A program made the position numbers and the translations under genes. A DNA stretch of 64,000 nt, taken from assembly GCF_037042905.1 (NCBI RefSeq), contig NC_087252.1, positions 2,425,501 to 2,489,500 on the forward strand. Reading direction: 5' to 3'. Position 1 is the first letter of the stretch; each line of letters opens with the position of its first letter. A model generated the notes under the pieces. It saw only the letters and a program-made list of their open reading frames with translations. It did not search any database and was not told where the DNA came from. The stretch is from Lytechinus pictus (lineage: Eukaryota; Echinodermata; Echinoidea; Temnopleuroida; Toxopneustidae). Positions 40,401-52,171 of the stretch are shown one piece after another.

Positions 40401-43400
40401 CATAATGATCAACACTGGGGCTAACATGTTCCAACTTTCTTTTAGCGGAAGCACTTTAAATCTGGACACAACATGGATCCTCAAAATAAAATCCTCACCA
40501 TTTTCAAGGAGACACCCTTAGTCTTTTGTGAGAGAACATCGGGATAAGACGAATTTGTTGACACAAAGAAAACGCAATAGTCTCCCTTCGGACCAACCGG
40601 GAAAGGCTTTTGCATTCATCAAATTGTCACTTCCGTATTCTCAAACCACTTTTACCAAGAAATTCTCGCATTTGAATCTATTTCAGGGTATTTAAAATAC
40701 AAGAAGAGGTGGGGTATTTTTGTATTCTAAATATGTACAATGTGGTGTTGTGTTATCTTTAGAAATTTGGTATTTAGTTCGCGAGAAATCACACAAAAAC
40801 ATTGCGACACTTAATGAACTATTTTGGATTACAGTAGAAAAAAAGTTTGATCAATTTTGCTAGATAACAACCGACTATCGTTAGGACTTGTGTTATTGGT
40901 GAGTATGTTTTGTGCGGTTTTAAAATAATAATAATAATAATAATAATAGATGCAATTTATAAGGCGCCAAATCCATTAAAAATATAATGCTCAAGGCGCA
41001 CAATGATATTACTTTTCAGAGTGAGATTTGTACCTTCTTCTTCTGCTTCTTCATCGTCATCGTCATCTTCTCCATCCTCTTCATCTCCTCCTCTCCTCCT
41101 TCTTCGTCTTTTTCTTCTTCTTCTTTTTCTACTACTACTACTACTTGTTCTTCTTCTTCTATGTCTTCTTTCCTTCTTCTTCTTCTTCTTTTTCTTCTTC
41201 TTCTCCTTTTTCTTCTTCTTCTTCTTAATCGCATTTTTGTTCTTCTCATCCTTTGATTTAATTTACTTATTATAACGTATTTATTTCCTACGTTTCACTG
41301 CTGCTTTTTTCTTCTTTTTTTCCAGCACGTGACAGAATGTGTATCGATTTATACTTTGACTGCGATCGCTGCTGACCGGTACCTTGCCATCTGCCACCCG
41401 CTGAAATTTCGTATCCGGGCTTCACGAACGATTTTCATTATAATCGCCGTTTGGATTTGGTCTTTTGTTGCCGTTTTACCACAGGTGAGCTATTATTTCA
41501 CCCCCCCCCCCCAACAAAAAAAGGAAAGAAAGAAAGAAAAATTTGATTTTAATAAAATAAGGTAAATAACACAAGGACATCACTGAAAGTATTATCGATG
41601 TAAACCAAGAAAATATTTGTTTTACAAGCGTATCTCGCCATAAGTTGTTGCCGTCAGGGAACTATGCCTTCTTCTGTTATCATATATGTATTTATATTTT
41701 GATTACAATTTTTTTTGTATAATTCATATTGTAAAATGATATTTATTGTGAAAATTGGAAAAAAATCAATGTTTATTTTAATTGAATTGAAGTAATGATT
41801 TTCTTTTAAAAACTTCGTTTAATTTCATAAAAGAGAATTCACATCCGGGTCCGTGTGCTAATGGAGGAACTAATGACGTCATCTTTTTGTTTTTGTTAAT
41901 TGGAATGTGAAATAGCATTGATGCTTCCCTGAACATGTGGTTTTGTAATTCTATTGAAGAGCTGCCCTATTGACAAACCTAACAGAGTTCAAATAGCTAC
42001 ATAAGTTACATCACAAAATACCAAAAATACGGGTATATGACATCATCGTCTCTCTCATTTGCATACCACCCACGTTGGATATAAGACTCATTTTGTAAAA
42101 ATAAACGATTTTCTAGCAGTCATACTTTTCCTTTTTTTAACCCATATTTATCAATTATCAGCTTATCGCTCGTTTCATTTTTATCTCTTCACAAATCGAC
42201 TTTTTGTTGGGTTGAACTTGACGGGGAACTTGACCTTTCAGGGTACTCTTGCTTGCCCTTGTTTTTGTTTTCTTGTATGTTTATGTCAGATACTAGTAGT
42301 TTCCATTGTCAAATATAACTTATGAAGCACGTGTTAACAAGGAAAACACAACCATCCCAAACACATACTAGCCGTACTAGCCAATCTTGTTTTGTTTGAC
42401 TGCAGGCAATTTTCTCAGAATTGGAGTATGACCGGCACACGCCCTCTATAAACAGGCCTGTCTGGTTGGCCAAGTGTTACGAGGTTAGTTAAAAGAAGTT
42501 GTAAAAAAATTTACTACTAGTCTACTTTGTTACTACTTCTGTACTTGTCTCTCTGAATCATAATGCAATTTTAGACTTATACGCCGATTTGTAATACTTG
42601 TATTCTAACTTTGTGTCATGTTTGTTTTGGGATATGGTAATACTGAGAGAATAAAACGATTTGAATTTGAACTTACAACAATAACAAGAATACCAATAAA
42701 CACACACTACTACTACTACTACTAATACTACTACAACTATTTCTGCTGCTGCAAACTAGGAATATATCGTACTTTCGAGGGGCTTCCTTTCCTACCTGCA
42801 CAGAGTTTCTTTGCAAACCACTCCGTTCTTCCTTTTTTCTTAAACTTAATTTGACAAAGTCAGCTATACCTAGCTTATAGACCATAATCATGATATTTAT
42901 TCACTCTTCTATTATATTTAAGAATTACTGTGATGGAAAAGCTTTGTGATCATGGTGATATAACTGTGTAATGTTATATTACTTTGTTTTATGTGAATGC
43001 AAAGGCAGTAAATACATGCAAATACTAGAAAATAGTTAATTTTTAATTCAAGATACAATTCTTTAACTGCTTTAATACGTTTTTGATCCCCAGACTGGAT
43101 GGCACAATTCGTTATGGCAAAAGGTATATTACGTAAGCATCGTTCTTCTAACCTACATCCTACCACTGTGTGTCATTGTAGTCACATACTCAATGGTGAG
43201 ATCCTCAAATTTGTAATATCGAGTTAAATTATGAATATTGGTTTTAGGATAAAGTATGTGGTAAAAATGAATTTCATGAAATAAACTGTACCAAAGTAGC
43301 TGGAAAGTGTTAAAGAAAACGCAACTTAGATTTTGTTTCTGTAAGATCTTGCAATAACTCGAATGTTAATGAATGAAATTAAATCAATTTAGGGCTAGAC

Positions 43401-46217
43401 TAGTTTTACAAAGAATTCCATATATTTCACTTCACATGTATATATTTTAGCAGATGATCTAATATGTTTACACTCTAAAGACTGAAATGTTTAATAAACA
43501 ATTAAAAAGGTTGGAGGAATGACAACCTTTTCTAGATGTTACATTTACCACTTTATATGGTTCGACCCAACAATTGAATTGTTGGATTCAGCTTTATGCG
43601 AGATATGTACCATTTAGAGAAGTTTGTCACTCAACTAACCTTTCAATGATGATTTAACATTTCAGTTTTAGAGTGCAGGGCCAAGTTCAAATATCACGGC
43701 ATCAGAGGGATATTTCTTTGAACATTTTATCACATGCGTCGATTTTTTTTTCTTTATGATTTACATATTATTTACTAATTTTCCTTCCTCTGGGGAATAG
43801 TCACCACGAAATCATCAGATTTGCCTTATTTGATTACACCTCCAGGTCTGTATTCGGCTATGGTCGGCCATCCCCACTGAAGAGACGAGCCGAAAGAAAC
43901 CGACGGACTCGAACAACGAATCGCGCCATCAAAACAGCGGGAAATCCAACCACACCGGTAATGGTGCGATCCGAGGGGGCAGTCGCTCCCGGTCTGGACC
44001 GGTTAAAACCAGTACGGAGACACAGGTGGAGTCCAGACGGAAAGTAGCCCGGATGCTAATCATCGTAGCTTTCATATTTTTCATCTGTTATCTGCCAATC
44101 AACGTCTTAAATACTCTCAGGTACAGGAAAATTACGCTTTTGAAATTTTGAGCTAATTTAATTTGGGGAAAGAATATAATAATGAATGCAATCAATATCC
44201 CTTCAGACTCCATAGAAAAGATGACGCACCTGTTTCTATATATGTTAAAGGTTTTTCTGTGGTTGCTGTTATGTTTGCTTTGGTTTTACAATGTTTTTGA
44301 GGACCCCCCCCCCCCCCCCCCCACAAAAAAATAAAATAAAATAAAAAATAAATAAGGGCGGATCTATCTTTGTTTCAATAGTGGGGAGGGGGTTAGCTTG
44401 ACCAGTTGTTTTAACCCAATCCCGATGAGCTGCGACAAAGTGAGTCCTAGCCCGCCCTCCCCCTCCATTTTTATACTTGTGCAACCTTCGTCAACAGGGA
44501 AGTGGTGTTGGTGTTTGTTCACCCCCCCCCCCCCCCCTTTTTTTTTTCTTTCTTTTCTTTGGGGATGTGATCGTTTGATTAAACCCCTACATCTACATGT
44601 GATCCACACTGAAACCATCACTGAATATTGCTTTTTCGAAGGGTCAAGTAATAAGTTACGTCTGTATTGCTCACATAACTCATGTGATGTAATGAGATAA
44701 ATATGATGATGAAGATGACGATTAACTCTAAAAAATGATTGGTCAAAATTACCAATCCGTCGGTGAATATCGCGTCCGACCAATAAATACGGTCAAATTA
44801 ATCAAACCATTGGTAAGAATTTATTTTTAGATTACCATATTCCACAATATATTAGTTACCGTGGGCAATCCTTTTGAAGGGTGAGTTAAGCTAATTTTTG
44901 TTCATCTTTATCTTCTCGATTAGATACATGCAAGTATTTTCTAAGAACCTCAAACCGAATCCCGGGGACCGAAGCAAGATCACCCTTCCTTTCACGGTCG
45001 CTCATTTTCTAGTGTATATCAACAGCACAATTAATCCAATCATCTATAACTTCTTAAGTGGTGAGTATGCCTATCAAGGCTTATCTCGAAGTGTTGGGTT
45101 GCGGTGCGTTCCTGTGCGGCGCACAAACGCAACCCTTTTTGCCCCCCCCCCCCCCCTTGTCCTACCTGCTTGTGTCGAAAGGATGCGTTTACCCGCCATT
45201 CCGTTCTCAACATACCTTTTCGAGACGAGCGTTGTGAAGGGGGATCCCGAAGTGTTGCGTGAGCGCACAGCAGCACAACGCTTCGAGATAAACCGCCTGT
45301 CAATAAGCCCAGTGCAATCTACACGATCCATTTCCGATCCGATTTAGAAATAAAAATATGATAGCATTTGAAATATAGATATACCAAATGACCAACGTTC
45401 CGAATAGTGGCTTTAGTACGAAATGGAATTGCTGTCTATTTCGAACTTCTATGTAGGTTGAAAGACGACTTTTGTTCCATATCGTAATTACGTCGTCATC
45501 GGCTACGATCTGAAGCCGATCTGATGTTAACTGGGACCACGAGGCTTGAAGTAAAATATAAGTTTTATTTTAGTATTTCGAGCATTAGTCCGATCGTAGA
45601 GTATCACAGATTTCGCTTATTGACGTTTGGTTTGTTTTCAAGCACACATATCACTTTTAACAGAGGATGCCTACTTTTAGGATATATGTATAAAAAAGAA
45701 TAAACAAGCAAAACAAATCAAACAGAGCAGCAGTTCCGTCTTAGATATATTGCGAAAGACAATACATCGTCCGCTGTGGAATGATCACGTGACTGCCGTC
45801 TCGATTCATTGTTTTGTATCTTTGTATTAGGCACCCATTCCCTCTGACAACACATTAAATACTCTCTGTGCTAGAATCATTAGCACGAAAAGTCAAAATT
45901 TTCTCCCTTTTGGGGCTGATATTAATCAGTTTTCTCTTCTTATAAATCATGTAATTGTATTGATTCACGTTGCTGTAGTTATATGATTATCTTTTCCTTT
46001 CCCGCCAGCTAAATTCCGACGAGAATTTCGAACCGCCTTCGCAAACTGTCCATGCTGCCCTCAACGTCCAAATGACACAACTGCCATCACGAGTACGGCA
46101 AGTCGACGCACCCAACGGCCGAACCCAACGGGACGAACGAACAGCACCGAGTACATGCAAATGTCAAGGGTTAATACGAAAACAGATCCAAGTCAAGGTC
46201 TTCTGACCTCAGACTGA
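34033..46217 (+). CDS. HCRTR-like: Orexin/hypocretin receptor-like class A GPCR, 7 coding exons
   Basis: Joined exons 34033-34410, 41326-41484, 42406-42483, 43094-43195, 43846-44120, 44924-45060 and 46009-46217 give one open frame ending at TGA 46215-46217. It is 445 aa from ATG 34033, or 449 aa from ATG 34021. Every junction is GT-AG; phases are 0,0,0,0,2,1. Numbered from 34021: N-glycosylation sites N9 and N26, TM1 about 51-74 with N68, TM2 with D96, C123 and C207 as the conserved disulfide pair, DRY at 147-149, P233 in TM5, CYLP at 324-327 in TM6, NPIIY at 372-376, and a Cys cluster (NCPCC) likely palmitoylated. The segments FFICYLPINVLNTLR and NPIIYNFLSAKFRREF, and DVTETWWLGATACKLIPYFQ after TM2, closely match orexin receptors, which also have CYLP rather than the common CWxP. 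The expected role is a plasma-membrane neuropeptide receptor, usually Gq-coupled in this family. An allatotropin-type or other beta-rhodopsin receptor is the main alternative. Confidence 0.92.
34411..41325 (+). other. Intron 1 of the receptor gene (6.9 kb)
   Basis: Between donor 34411 and acceptor 41325. Contents: the GGGCAATTGTCG-type repeat with (CCCTAA)-like stretches (about 35350-35480), a set of short TGTGTAA/TTACACA inverted motifs (about 35930-36060), an (ATA)n with SINE-tail fragment (40922-40998) and a CTT-rich tract (41036-41226). No open frame inside has codon-like composition or a recognisable product; I see no nested gene. Confidence 0.75.
35350..35480. repeat. GGGCAATTGTCG repeat with CCCTAA stretches, copy 1
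   Basis: CTAACCCTAAAC, CACTAACCCTAACCC and GGGGCAATTGTCGCCGGGG are shared in order with 59735-59900. The CCCTAA stretches are short and interstitial, so I do not call telomere. Confidence 0.5.
41326..41484 (+). CDS. HCRTR-like: GPCR exon 2: TM3, DRY motif, ICL2, TM4
   Basis: The acceptor follows a strong pyrimidine tract (TTTTTTTCCAG). Fifty-three codons in phase 0 encode the TM3 core, DRYLAICHPLKF (the G-protein-coupling DRY; orexin receptors usually read DRWYAICHPL) and TM4 ending VLPQ. Donor CAG|GTGAGC. The reading frame runs on into the intron for some 80 nt without a stop, but the splice site and family alignment both end the exon here. Confidence 0.92.
42406..42483 (+). CDS. HCRTR-like: GPCR exon 3: extracellular loop 2 with conserved cysteine
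   Basis: Twenty-six codons in phase 0, between TGCAG| and GAG|GTTAGT. The exon encodes the end of TM4 and ECL2, including C207 (AKCYE), the partner of C123. It is too short to stand out as an open frame and is recognised by phase, splice sites and the expected loop length between TM4 and TM5. Confidence 0.85.
43094..43195 (+). CDS. HCRTR-like: GPCR exon 4: TM5
   Basis: Thirty-four codons in phase 0 after acceptor CCCCAG. WQKVYYVSIVLLTYILPLCV matches the orexin-receptor TM5 pattern (YPKIYHS..TYLAPL), with the TM5 proline at P233. Donor ATG|GTGAGA. Confidence 0.9.
43846..44120 (+). CDS. HCRTR-like: GPCR exon 5: intracellular loop 3 and TM6
   Basis: Begins VCIRLW after acceptor CTCCAG. A long hydrophilic ICL3 rich in Ser, Thr, Asn, Lys and Arg is followed by ESRRKVARMLIIV and CYLPINVLNTLR of TM6. 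It is 275 nt long and ends in phase 2 (AG|GTACAG). Base composition is clearly more GC-rich than the flanking introns, as expected of coding sequence. Confidence 0.93.
44726..44835. repeat. Inverted repeat in receptor intron 5
   Basis: TCTAAAAAATGATTGGT at the left and ACCATTGGTAAG...TTTTTAGA at the right, with TTGGTCAAAATTACCAATC inside. Small MITE-like palindrome. Confidence 0.45.
44924..45060 (+). CDS. HCRTR-like: GPCR exon 6: ECL3 and TM7 with NPxxY
   Basis: Follows acceptor CTCGATTAG and enters in phase 2. It encodes YMQVFSKNL, then HFLVYINSTINPIIYNFLS, where NPIIY is the TM7 switch motif. It ends one base into the next codon at AGTG|GTGAGT. A GC-rich inverted repeat begins about 16 bases into the downstream intron. 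Confidence 0.93.
45076..45300. repeat. GC-rich inverted repeat at the start of receptor intron 6
   Basis: GCTTATCTCGAAGTGTTGGG is mirrored by CAACGCTTCGAGATAAAC about 200 bp on, with GCGTTCCTGTGCGGCGCAC / GTGAGCGCACAGCAGCAC in the arms and a C14 tract inside. It begins about 16 bases after the splice donor and is open in several frames only because of its composition. Confidence 0.55.
46009..46217 (+). CDS. HCRTR-like: GPCR exon 7: helix 8 and C-terminal tail
   Basis: Acceptor CCCGCCAG; the split codon gives Ala, then KFRREFRTAF (helix 8), the NCPCC palmitoylation candidate, and a Ser/Thr/Arg-rich tail ending LLTSD and TGA. The tail offers several potential kinase sites of the sort used for receptor desensitisation. 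Confidence 0.92.
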
Positions 46218-46528
46218 CATTTATCTGTACGATGATGATGAATCTTTCACTAGATTTAAGGACATGTGTGCAAGTTGCGTCCCTTTTGTGATGTCACTCA
46301 CTCGCGTCAATCCTGAGTCATTGGTTGATCAATGTGTATCCATCAACCCGCACAAATCACTGAGTTTATTTGTAGAAGAATTACAAATTTTATTTGAACA
46401 TTGAAGTTTTTATCTTTTTGTTCTACTGATTAATCGTCCGTGATCATCTCAGCGTCAAGGATTCGTTGTTAAGTTTTCAATTTTTTTTAACTTTTATATT
46501 TTCACTCTCTTATTGCGTATCCTGTAAA

Positions 46529-46534
46529 AATAAA
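46529..46534 (+). terminator. Candidate polyadenylation signal for the receptor gene
   Basis: AATAAA about 310 bp after the stop codon, in AT-rich sequence. A second AATAAA is at 47158-47163, so longer 3' UTR forms are possible. Chosen by motif and distance only. Confidence 0.4.
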
Positions 46535-48263
46535 ATTGCATTCTTAGAACTACCGATCAATGAGATAAACACGGTAAAGCATATACCTCTCATGAAAATG
46601 AACGTTTTTGGCGCATGTAATATAAAACTCACGACTTGCTCGACTCTCCCTTCATTTTACCACTGGAACTTAGACCATGGTCTAACTCTGTGCTAAAATT
46701 ATAGAAAGCCAAAAATGTCAAAGTTTGTACACTTAATATGTTTCTTATGTTTTCCTAATTCTCGGATGGTAAAGACAGCTATTTTTGGACTCTTCCCAGA
46801 CAGTTCAACATGCTTTGAGAGCCAATGAAACCCACACCTTAAACCTCTCCCGTGAGAGAGAACGGGTTTCAATTAAACTCTATCCAAACTTTGTGATTAA
46901 GCAATGGATATCCTATTAATCTACATCCGTGCATATTAATTTTACAAAATCTTTATTAAACGCGACCCCGCTTGTATAATCAAATGGCGTACGTGTAATT
47001 TTGTAGAGGAAGACGCACTGTATTTTTTGTTATTTTTTTTTTTTGTATGCAGAACCCGTTAGAAGTCGCTTTGTAAATGATAGTTTCTCCATTTCATCAT
47101 TAATACCACTCACTTACCAATCTTTTTTACCATTGGTATGTTAGTCAATACCTGATAAATAAAATAGTTTTATGCGTATTGGAATGAAATAGTATAGTGG
47201 TTCTGAAATCTGACTCGGAAGCAGGTTACGTCGTGTGTCAATTTTCGTCCATAGTAATTATGTCAGTGCTATTAAATCGTTGATTTAGCAACCACAAAAT
47301 AGCAAAATTGTAAAGATGGCTTAAAAATTTGTCAAATTAGCAGCAAATCCTTCAGATTAGAGGTCCGTAATAATATAAACGTTACATGGCATGTTAAGCG
47401 AACCAAGTGCAAGTTCTCAACAACAAGAGACGCTGCCTCAAGAGACGATTATCTTCTTTTTTTTTTTGCTTTTTTTTCAGTCGTATGAAATGTTAGTGTA
47501 AGTTAGCATTGATAGATAAAAGGGGACGTCAGTCTTTCCTTGACTTGCACATGCACACTGCCAAGCTCCGCCTATTATTTGTTACATCATCATTGACATT
47601 GCTCTGGCGCCTAGCTTTATCTCAAAATCTCATACGATTGATAAATATTTACTATGACCAAGGTCTGTCCGGAACTTTCATATTTACCTTAAAATTCGAG
47701 ACAATGACCATCATTGCGCAATACAGGTCAATATCTTGAATTTTGAGGAAAAAAGCAAAATAATCGACCATCCAAGGACATGTTCAGCAGGCGTTTAGTG
47801 GCTATTTTTTTTCAGAGGCTGAACGATTGTATGTGGGCGTCTGCATTAAAACCACACCAGGTTCTCTCGTGGCAGTGAGTTGAAATCACTATAAATTACT
47901 ATTGATTAATTTTCCATAATCAACATTGAGAATGATCTAGAGAATTTCTGTGTGTCTGTTAAGTGTCACGTAATATTATTGGAGAAATGGGTGTTTCGTG
48001 TTGCGCTAAAAATTATCATGTTGAAAACGTATATTTGGTTTTTACAGCCCTGATATTAAAATTGTCATTAAAAACAAACGGAAAATGTCTGTACTCAATA
48101 AGGAATCGTAGGTAAAATGTTTGTGTAGCGATAGATGCTTGCACATTCTCTATTTGGGGGGTTGGGGGCAATTTAGACCCCAAAATGCTCAAAAGGGCCC
48201 TAAAAACTAATTAAAAAACAGGAGCCCTGGAAATCCCCATTCATTGCAATGTTAAGCTTATCT

Positions 48264-48417
48264 GGGCTCCGTAACACAAATGTTTGCGATGAATAGCAAA
48301 CATGACAAAACACTTCTGATTGGGTCCTAGTTAGTATTTTGCGCCAAATGCGTGTGTAACATTGATCTTGATTGGTCAGTTCATTCAGAGATTGATCACT
48401 AATCTTTGTGTAACAGA
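48264..48417. mobile_element. GGGCYCYGTAACA-type element, opposite orientation
   Basis: GGGCTCCGTAACACAAATG to AATCTTTGTGTAACAG. The internal GCGATGAATAGCAAA and CAGTTCATTCAGAGATTGAT are reverse complements of the motifs in the copy at 29830. Confidence 0.6.
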
Positions 48418-49213
48418 TTTAGGCAGTTGGTGGCGAGAAGCAGCCCCCCCCCCCCGAAAATGAAAAAAAAATCCCAAGTCTCCAAAGAAACAACTGAGAA
48501 GAAACAAGAGAGTGTATTTACTACGTGAAAATTGTCGTAGAATTGTTGTATTCATTCAGCTTTTCAGTGATATTGATTAGTGTTACGAAAATTAGTGTGG
48601 CTAGAATGAGCCCCAGCTATCCATACTACACTTACTATTGTGGAATATCGATATTTAGTTACCTTTGGTGTAGATTAGCTCTATTTACCTTATCAGGATA
48701 CTTCCAATCCAGAATTCCCTTCAATCAATATATTAACTTGTCAACACGATTAATGATATCGCAAACAAAATCACAACTTTTTAATAATTTTCTAGAATTT
48801 AAAAACGAAAAAAAAGATCTGTATAAAGGGATAGTGATAAGTTTGAATAAGAGTGATACTAACTGTATACAAATTTTCAGTGATTGCACAACAATGTATA
48901 TTTCTATAAAATCATTCATTACTTGTTGTATATAACAATTCAGATACATGTACAAAATATATATTATATTTAAATTCATTACATGAAAATGATATTTGTA
49001 TAAGGAAATTTGTACATTCAAATGTGGAATATATACGATCGTAAGTGTTTTTGTCAATATTTCTTCTGTAATAAACTTCATCATGTATCGCTATTAAGTG
49101 GAGTATGACTTCTCATTGTTTGTATCGTATGTTACAGCCATACCAACGAAACCAACTCCAGATCGATCAAAGTTGTTACATTATTTCTGTTCCGTTGGTG
49201 TAACCGTAGAATC

Positions 49214-49374
49214 AGTCACATTTTTCCTATACGGCGGTCGTACTGCGAGTCGAAAACAGCCGTTTTAACAATTGTTGTACCAAATTCATATAGGTTGTTT
49301 GAATAAAAACGAATAAAACCGCTGTTTTCGATCCGCCGTACTGCCGCCGTAGGGGAAATGTGATTTAGGTAAAA
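49214..49374. mobile_element. CGGCGG-type foldback MITE, copy 1
   Basis: AGTCACATTTTTCCTATACGG at the left and CCGTAGGGGAAATGTGA at the right. The arms include GCGAGTCGAAAACAGCCGTT and complement, and the middle reads AATAAAAACGAATAAAA. The GC-rich arms stand out from the surroundings. Confidence 0.7.
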
Positions 49375-49794
49375 ACAGCTCACTATTCGAAAGGTGCGTT
49401 ATTCGGAATGGTAGAATACTCCGGAGGTTCTTTATGCCAACGATTTATAATCAAGGAATGATCAATGATAAGAATGACCGGAAATGTTTGTATTAATTCT
49501 TAACATTAAAATAAGGTTCCATATTCTAAACGTTCCTCGCCCATTATCTTGCCGTATAGTTTACAGCCCCCCCCCGAAATCCTTCTCCATGAAATATTAA
49601 TCTTAATCTTTCGTTTTCTTTAGTAAAACATCGAAGTAAGCCTTGCTTTTCCGAAGGTTCGATTGTTACGAATATTTGTAGAGTTCATTATTTTAGTCCG
49701 TGTTTACGTGTGCATTTGTGGATTGATAAGAATATGTCTGCTCTTCATGAATTCCTATAAGAACAAGCGTTAGAATACCCCTCTTCAGGTCTAA

Positions 49795-50165
49795 ATTTCA
49801 GAATTTTTCAGCTCGCGCTTCGCGCTCGTAATATTTGGTTAGTGAGATACATATCATGTTCATGATTCCAATGACTAAAAAAGTACTTCATGCGTTTAGG
49901 TGCGATTCTAGCAATATGAGCAATATGGTGGGATTATGAAATATGTACATTTAAAGTCTTCATGAATTCTTTTAAAATATCCCTGTTTGGGGTCAATAAA
50001 TACAGAAATTTCAGATTGCGCTTCGCGCTCGTATTGTTTGTTTAGTGAGACATGTACGTATAATAATTACATAAAATTGCATATATCAACTTTTTAGGTC
50101 TGAATATCAAGAAGTTTCAGCTCGCGCTTCGCGCTCGCATTATTTGATAAATGAGATACTTATCC
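49795..50165. repeat. Three tandem-like units with TTCAGCTCGCGCTTCGCGCTCG
   Basis: AGCTCGCGCTTCGCGCTCG (or one-base variants) followed by TAATATTTGGTTAGTGAGATAC-like sequence occurs near 49810, 50017 and 50121, with unequal spacing (about 205 and 105 bp). Non-coding. Confidence 0.6.
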
Positions 50166-50699
50166 GTTTAATGGCACAATCTTTAAAATATCTCCATTAG
50201 ATCAGCATACCTGGCAATTGAGCGTGTTTTGCGCGCCAACTAAGTGACTCAAAATTTGTGCTGGTGCCTCCCCCCCCCCCCCCCCCCCATGCCATGATCC
50301 ACGGTAAGCCACTGCTGACGGACCTTAATTTTTTTTGTTCGATTGACTGAAGCTCCGAAATAATCGACTATATTTTAATGTCGCATTAACTAACTTTTGG
50401 CAAATTGCCACAAATTTTCGGATTTACACACTCCCCTCCCCCTTTTTCGTACTGAAACGTCTTTGTATATGAAATTGATTTTTATTTTTAGGAATAACTA
50501 TCCTTTCCAGTAATGGACCTTATTTAGTTTTCGTATTCACCAACCTATATGGAATATCGAACCTTATTTCCATATTAGAAATGAAAATAAAGTCCTTCTG
50601 ATCAACGAAATATAAGACTTAAAACCACTCAAAACACATTTACACACTTTCATAATTCAGCTGTGAAAAATCCCATCATTGTGCTGGTGCCAAGAAAAT

Positions 50700-50935
50700 C
50701 AATGAATACATAACCATTTGCTGGAAAGAAAAGAAAACCCAGTTGTGTGTCTCAGCAGTCAGTAGTAGTAGAAAAAAAGAATAGGAAAGGAGGAAGTGTG
50801 AAATATTATTTTCTGAATATTATATCAAGTGTCGAAATTTTTGCTCACCCTCTTCACTCACAAGTTTTTATACATTTTGCCCGATAAGCCTCATCTTAAT
50901 GTTTGGCTCATTATGCCACTGTTCACAGTGTACAG
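50700..50935. repeat. Dispersed repeat with TCACTC..CACAA..TTTTGCCCGAT core
   Basis: TTTCTGAATATTATATCAAG, GCTCACCCTCTTCACTCACA and ATACATTTTGCCCGAT recur, diverged, at 54415-54625 and 55370-55640, where the core reads TTCGCTCGCTCACAA or TTTGCTCGCTCGCAG. The copy at 55370 is within the Tc1-like element. Confidence 0.55.
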
Positions 50936-52134
50936 TGTGGAACACAAAGCGAAATTATCTTAGCTCAATTTAAATTTGATTTGAGTTTTTCTTTCTTTTT
51001 AGTATACACACGAAAAATACAGAAATACAAATCAAGAATAAACAAGCAAAAAAATGAACTTACAGTTGTGAATGTGTAATATCGATACGGACTTTTTGGA
51101 TTTAAAAAAAAAAATTAGTCCTCAAAATTATAAATAATGTTTGGCTGGTCACTATACCAATTAATTTCGATTCCTTAAAATTCAGAATGTGTACGAACAC
51201 ACTGTGAAAACTGTGTGAAAAATTCTCCACAGTTTCGAATTTGAGCATAATCCCTTTAAACTTTTATCTCTATCTTCGCCAGTCGGATTTTGGATTTAAA
51301 TTTGGCAGTTAATACTCCGTTCATGTGGTTATTATTGTAACTGTCCTACCTACGTCAATTCAGTTACCTTGTGGATTTATACAACAATGAATTCACAGGA
51401 GGCTATGGCCACCGTGACGAAATAAAGAAGAAGAGAAGCAAATTATCCCGTGACTTTGTTTATTTGCATTTTTGGTAATAAAAGTCTAATTTGACGGATA
51501 TTGATTACGTGCAAGAAATGGAGCGCGCACACCTTTTGTTTTCAAAATGGTCAAATCAAACAGAATTTACAAGCTGTTTGCTCTCATTGGGCGTCTTTAT
51601 TCGGACAATTAATTTTGTTTTTCTTGTTCCATATAAATTATCATTAACCAAACAAACTCACCGCTGCACCTTTTCTTTGTTAAATTAAATGACTAATAGA
51701 AATGGGAATAGTCAAGGTCGTCTCGTCCTTCACATAATTTTTTATTAAATTTTTTGTTGGTTTAAACAAAAAACTTTTTTTTTATAATTTTGAATAGAGT
51801 GCCAGTCTTTGCGATTATAGTCATTGCAAGGTCAAGTTTATTGTCGCCTCCTGTTGTCATAATCTATTACGAATGGAAAAAAAAACAATGTCATCAACAC
51901 TTACAGTTTTGTTAACTAAAAATTGAGGTATTCTCCTGTTATGATAACAATACCACAATAAATCAAATAATAATCTAGTCTCTTCACGCTAACTTTATAT
52001 TAGCCCCCCTCCCCCTGTAAAAAACAATTTCTTCTTTACATAGCGTGGGAAAAATCAGAACAAAGTTGAAATCGATTAAATTCATTTGGGTTCAGCACTT
52101 ATTTGTTCGGTAATTTTCATTGTCTTGTAGAGAG

Positions 52135-52171
52135 TATAAATACTGGCAACATATCTAGAATTGGTCAGATT
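52135..52171 (+). promoter_or_regulatory. TATA box and initiator of the secreted Ser-rich gene
   Basis: TATAAATA at 52135-52142 is followed by TCAGATT at 52165-52171. Its A at 52167 lies 32 bp downstream, the canonical spacing for a focused TATA/Inr core promoter. An ATG-free stretch and a consensus GTAAGT donor follow. Confidence 0.6.

Larger units (their letters stand above)
46218..52134. other. Intergenic region between the receptor and the secreted gene
   Basis: Receptor 3' UTR at first, then MITEs (48264, 49214), the CGCTTCGCGCTCG units, a C-tract at 50270-50288 and AT-rich sequence. A 136-codon frame at 48525-48935 begins with GTG, is Ile/Ser/Tyr-rich as expected for AT-rich DNA, and is not supported. 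Confidence 0.55.

Noticed and set aside
41003..41275. Ser/Leu/Phe-rich open frames before receptor exon 2
   Set aside because: CTT/TCT microsatellite read in several frames; lies in intron 1.
44364..44783. 139-codon minus-strand open frame in receptor intron 5
   Set aside because: Spans G/C homopolymers and a MITE-like palindrome; opposite to the receptor gene and without family features.
44898..45347. 149-codon plus-strand frame as a single exon
   Set aside because: Only its 5' part (to 45060) is receptor exon 6; the rest is an intronic GC-rich inverted repeat after a clear GTGAGT donor.
48525..48935. 136-codon plus-strand open frame
   Set aside because: Starts with GTG and has the composition expected of random AT-rich DNA.
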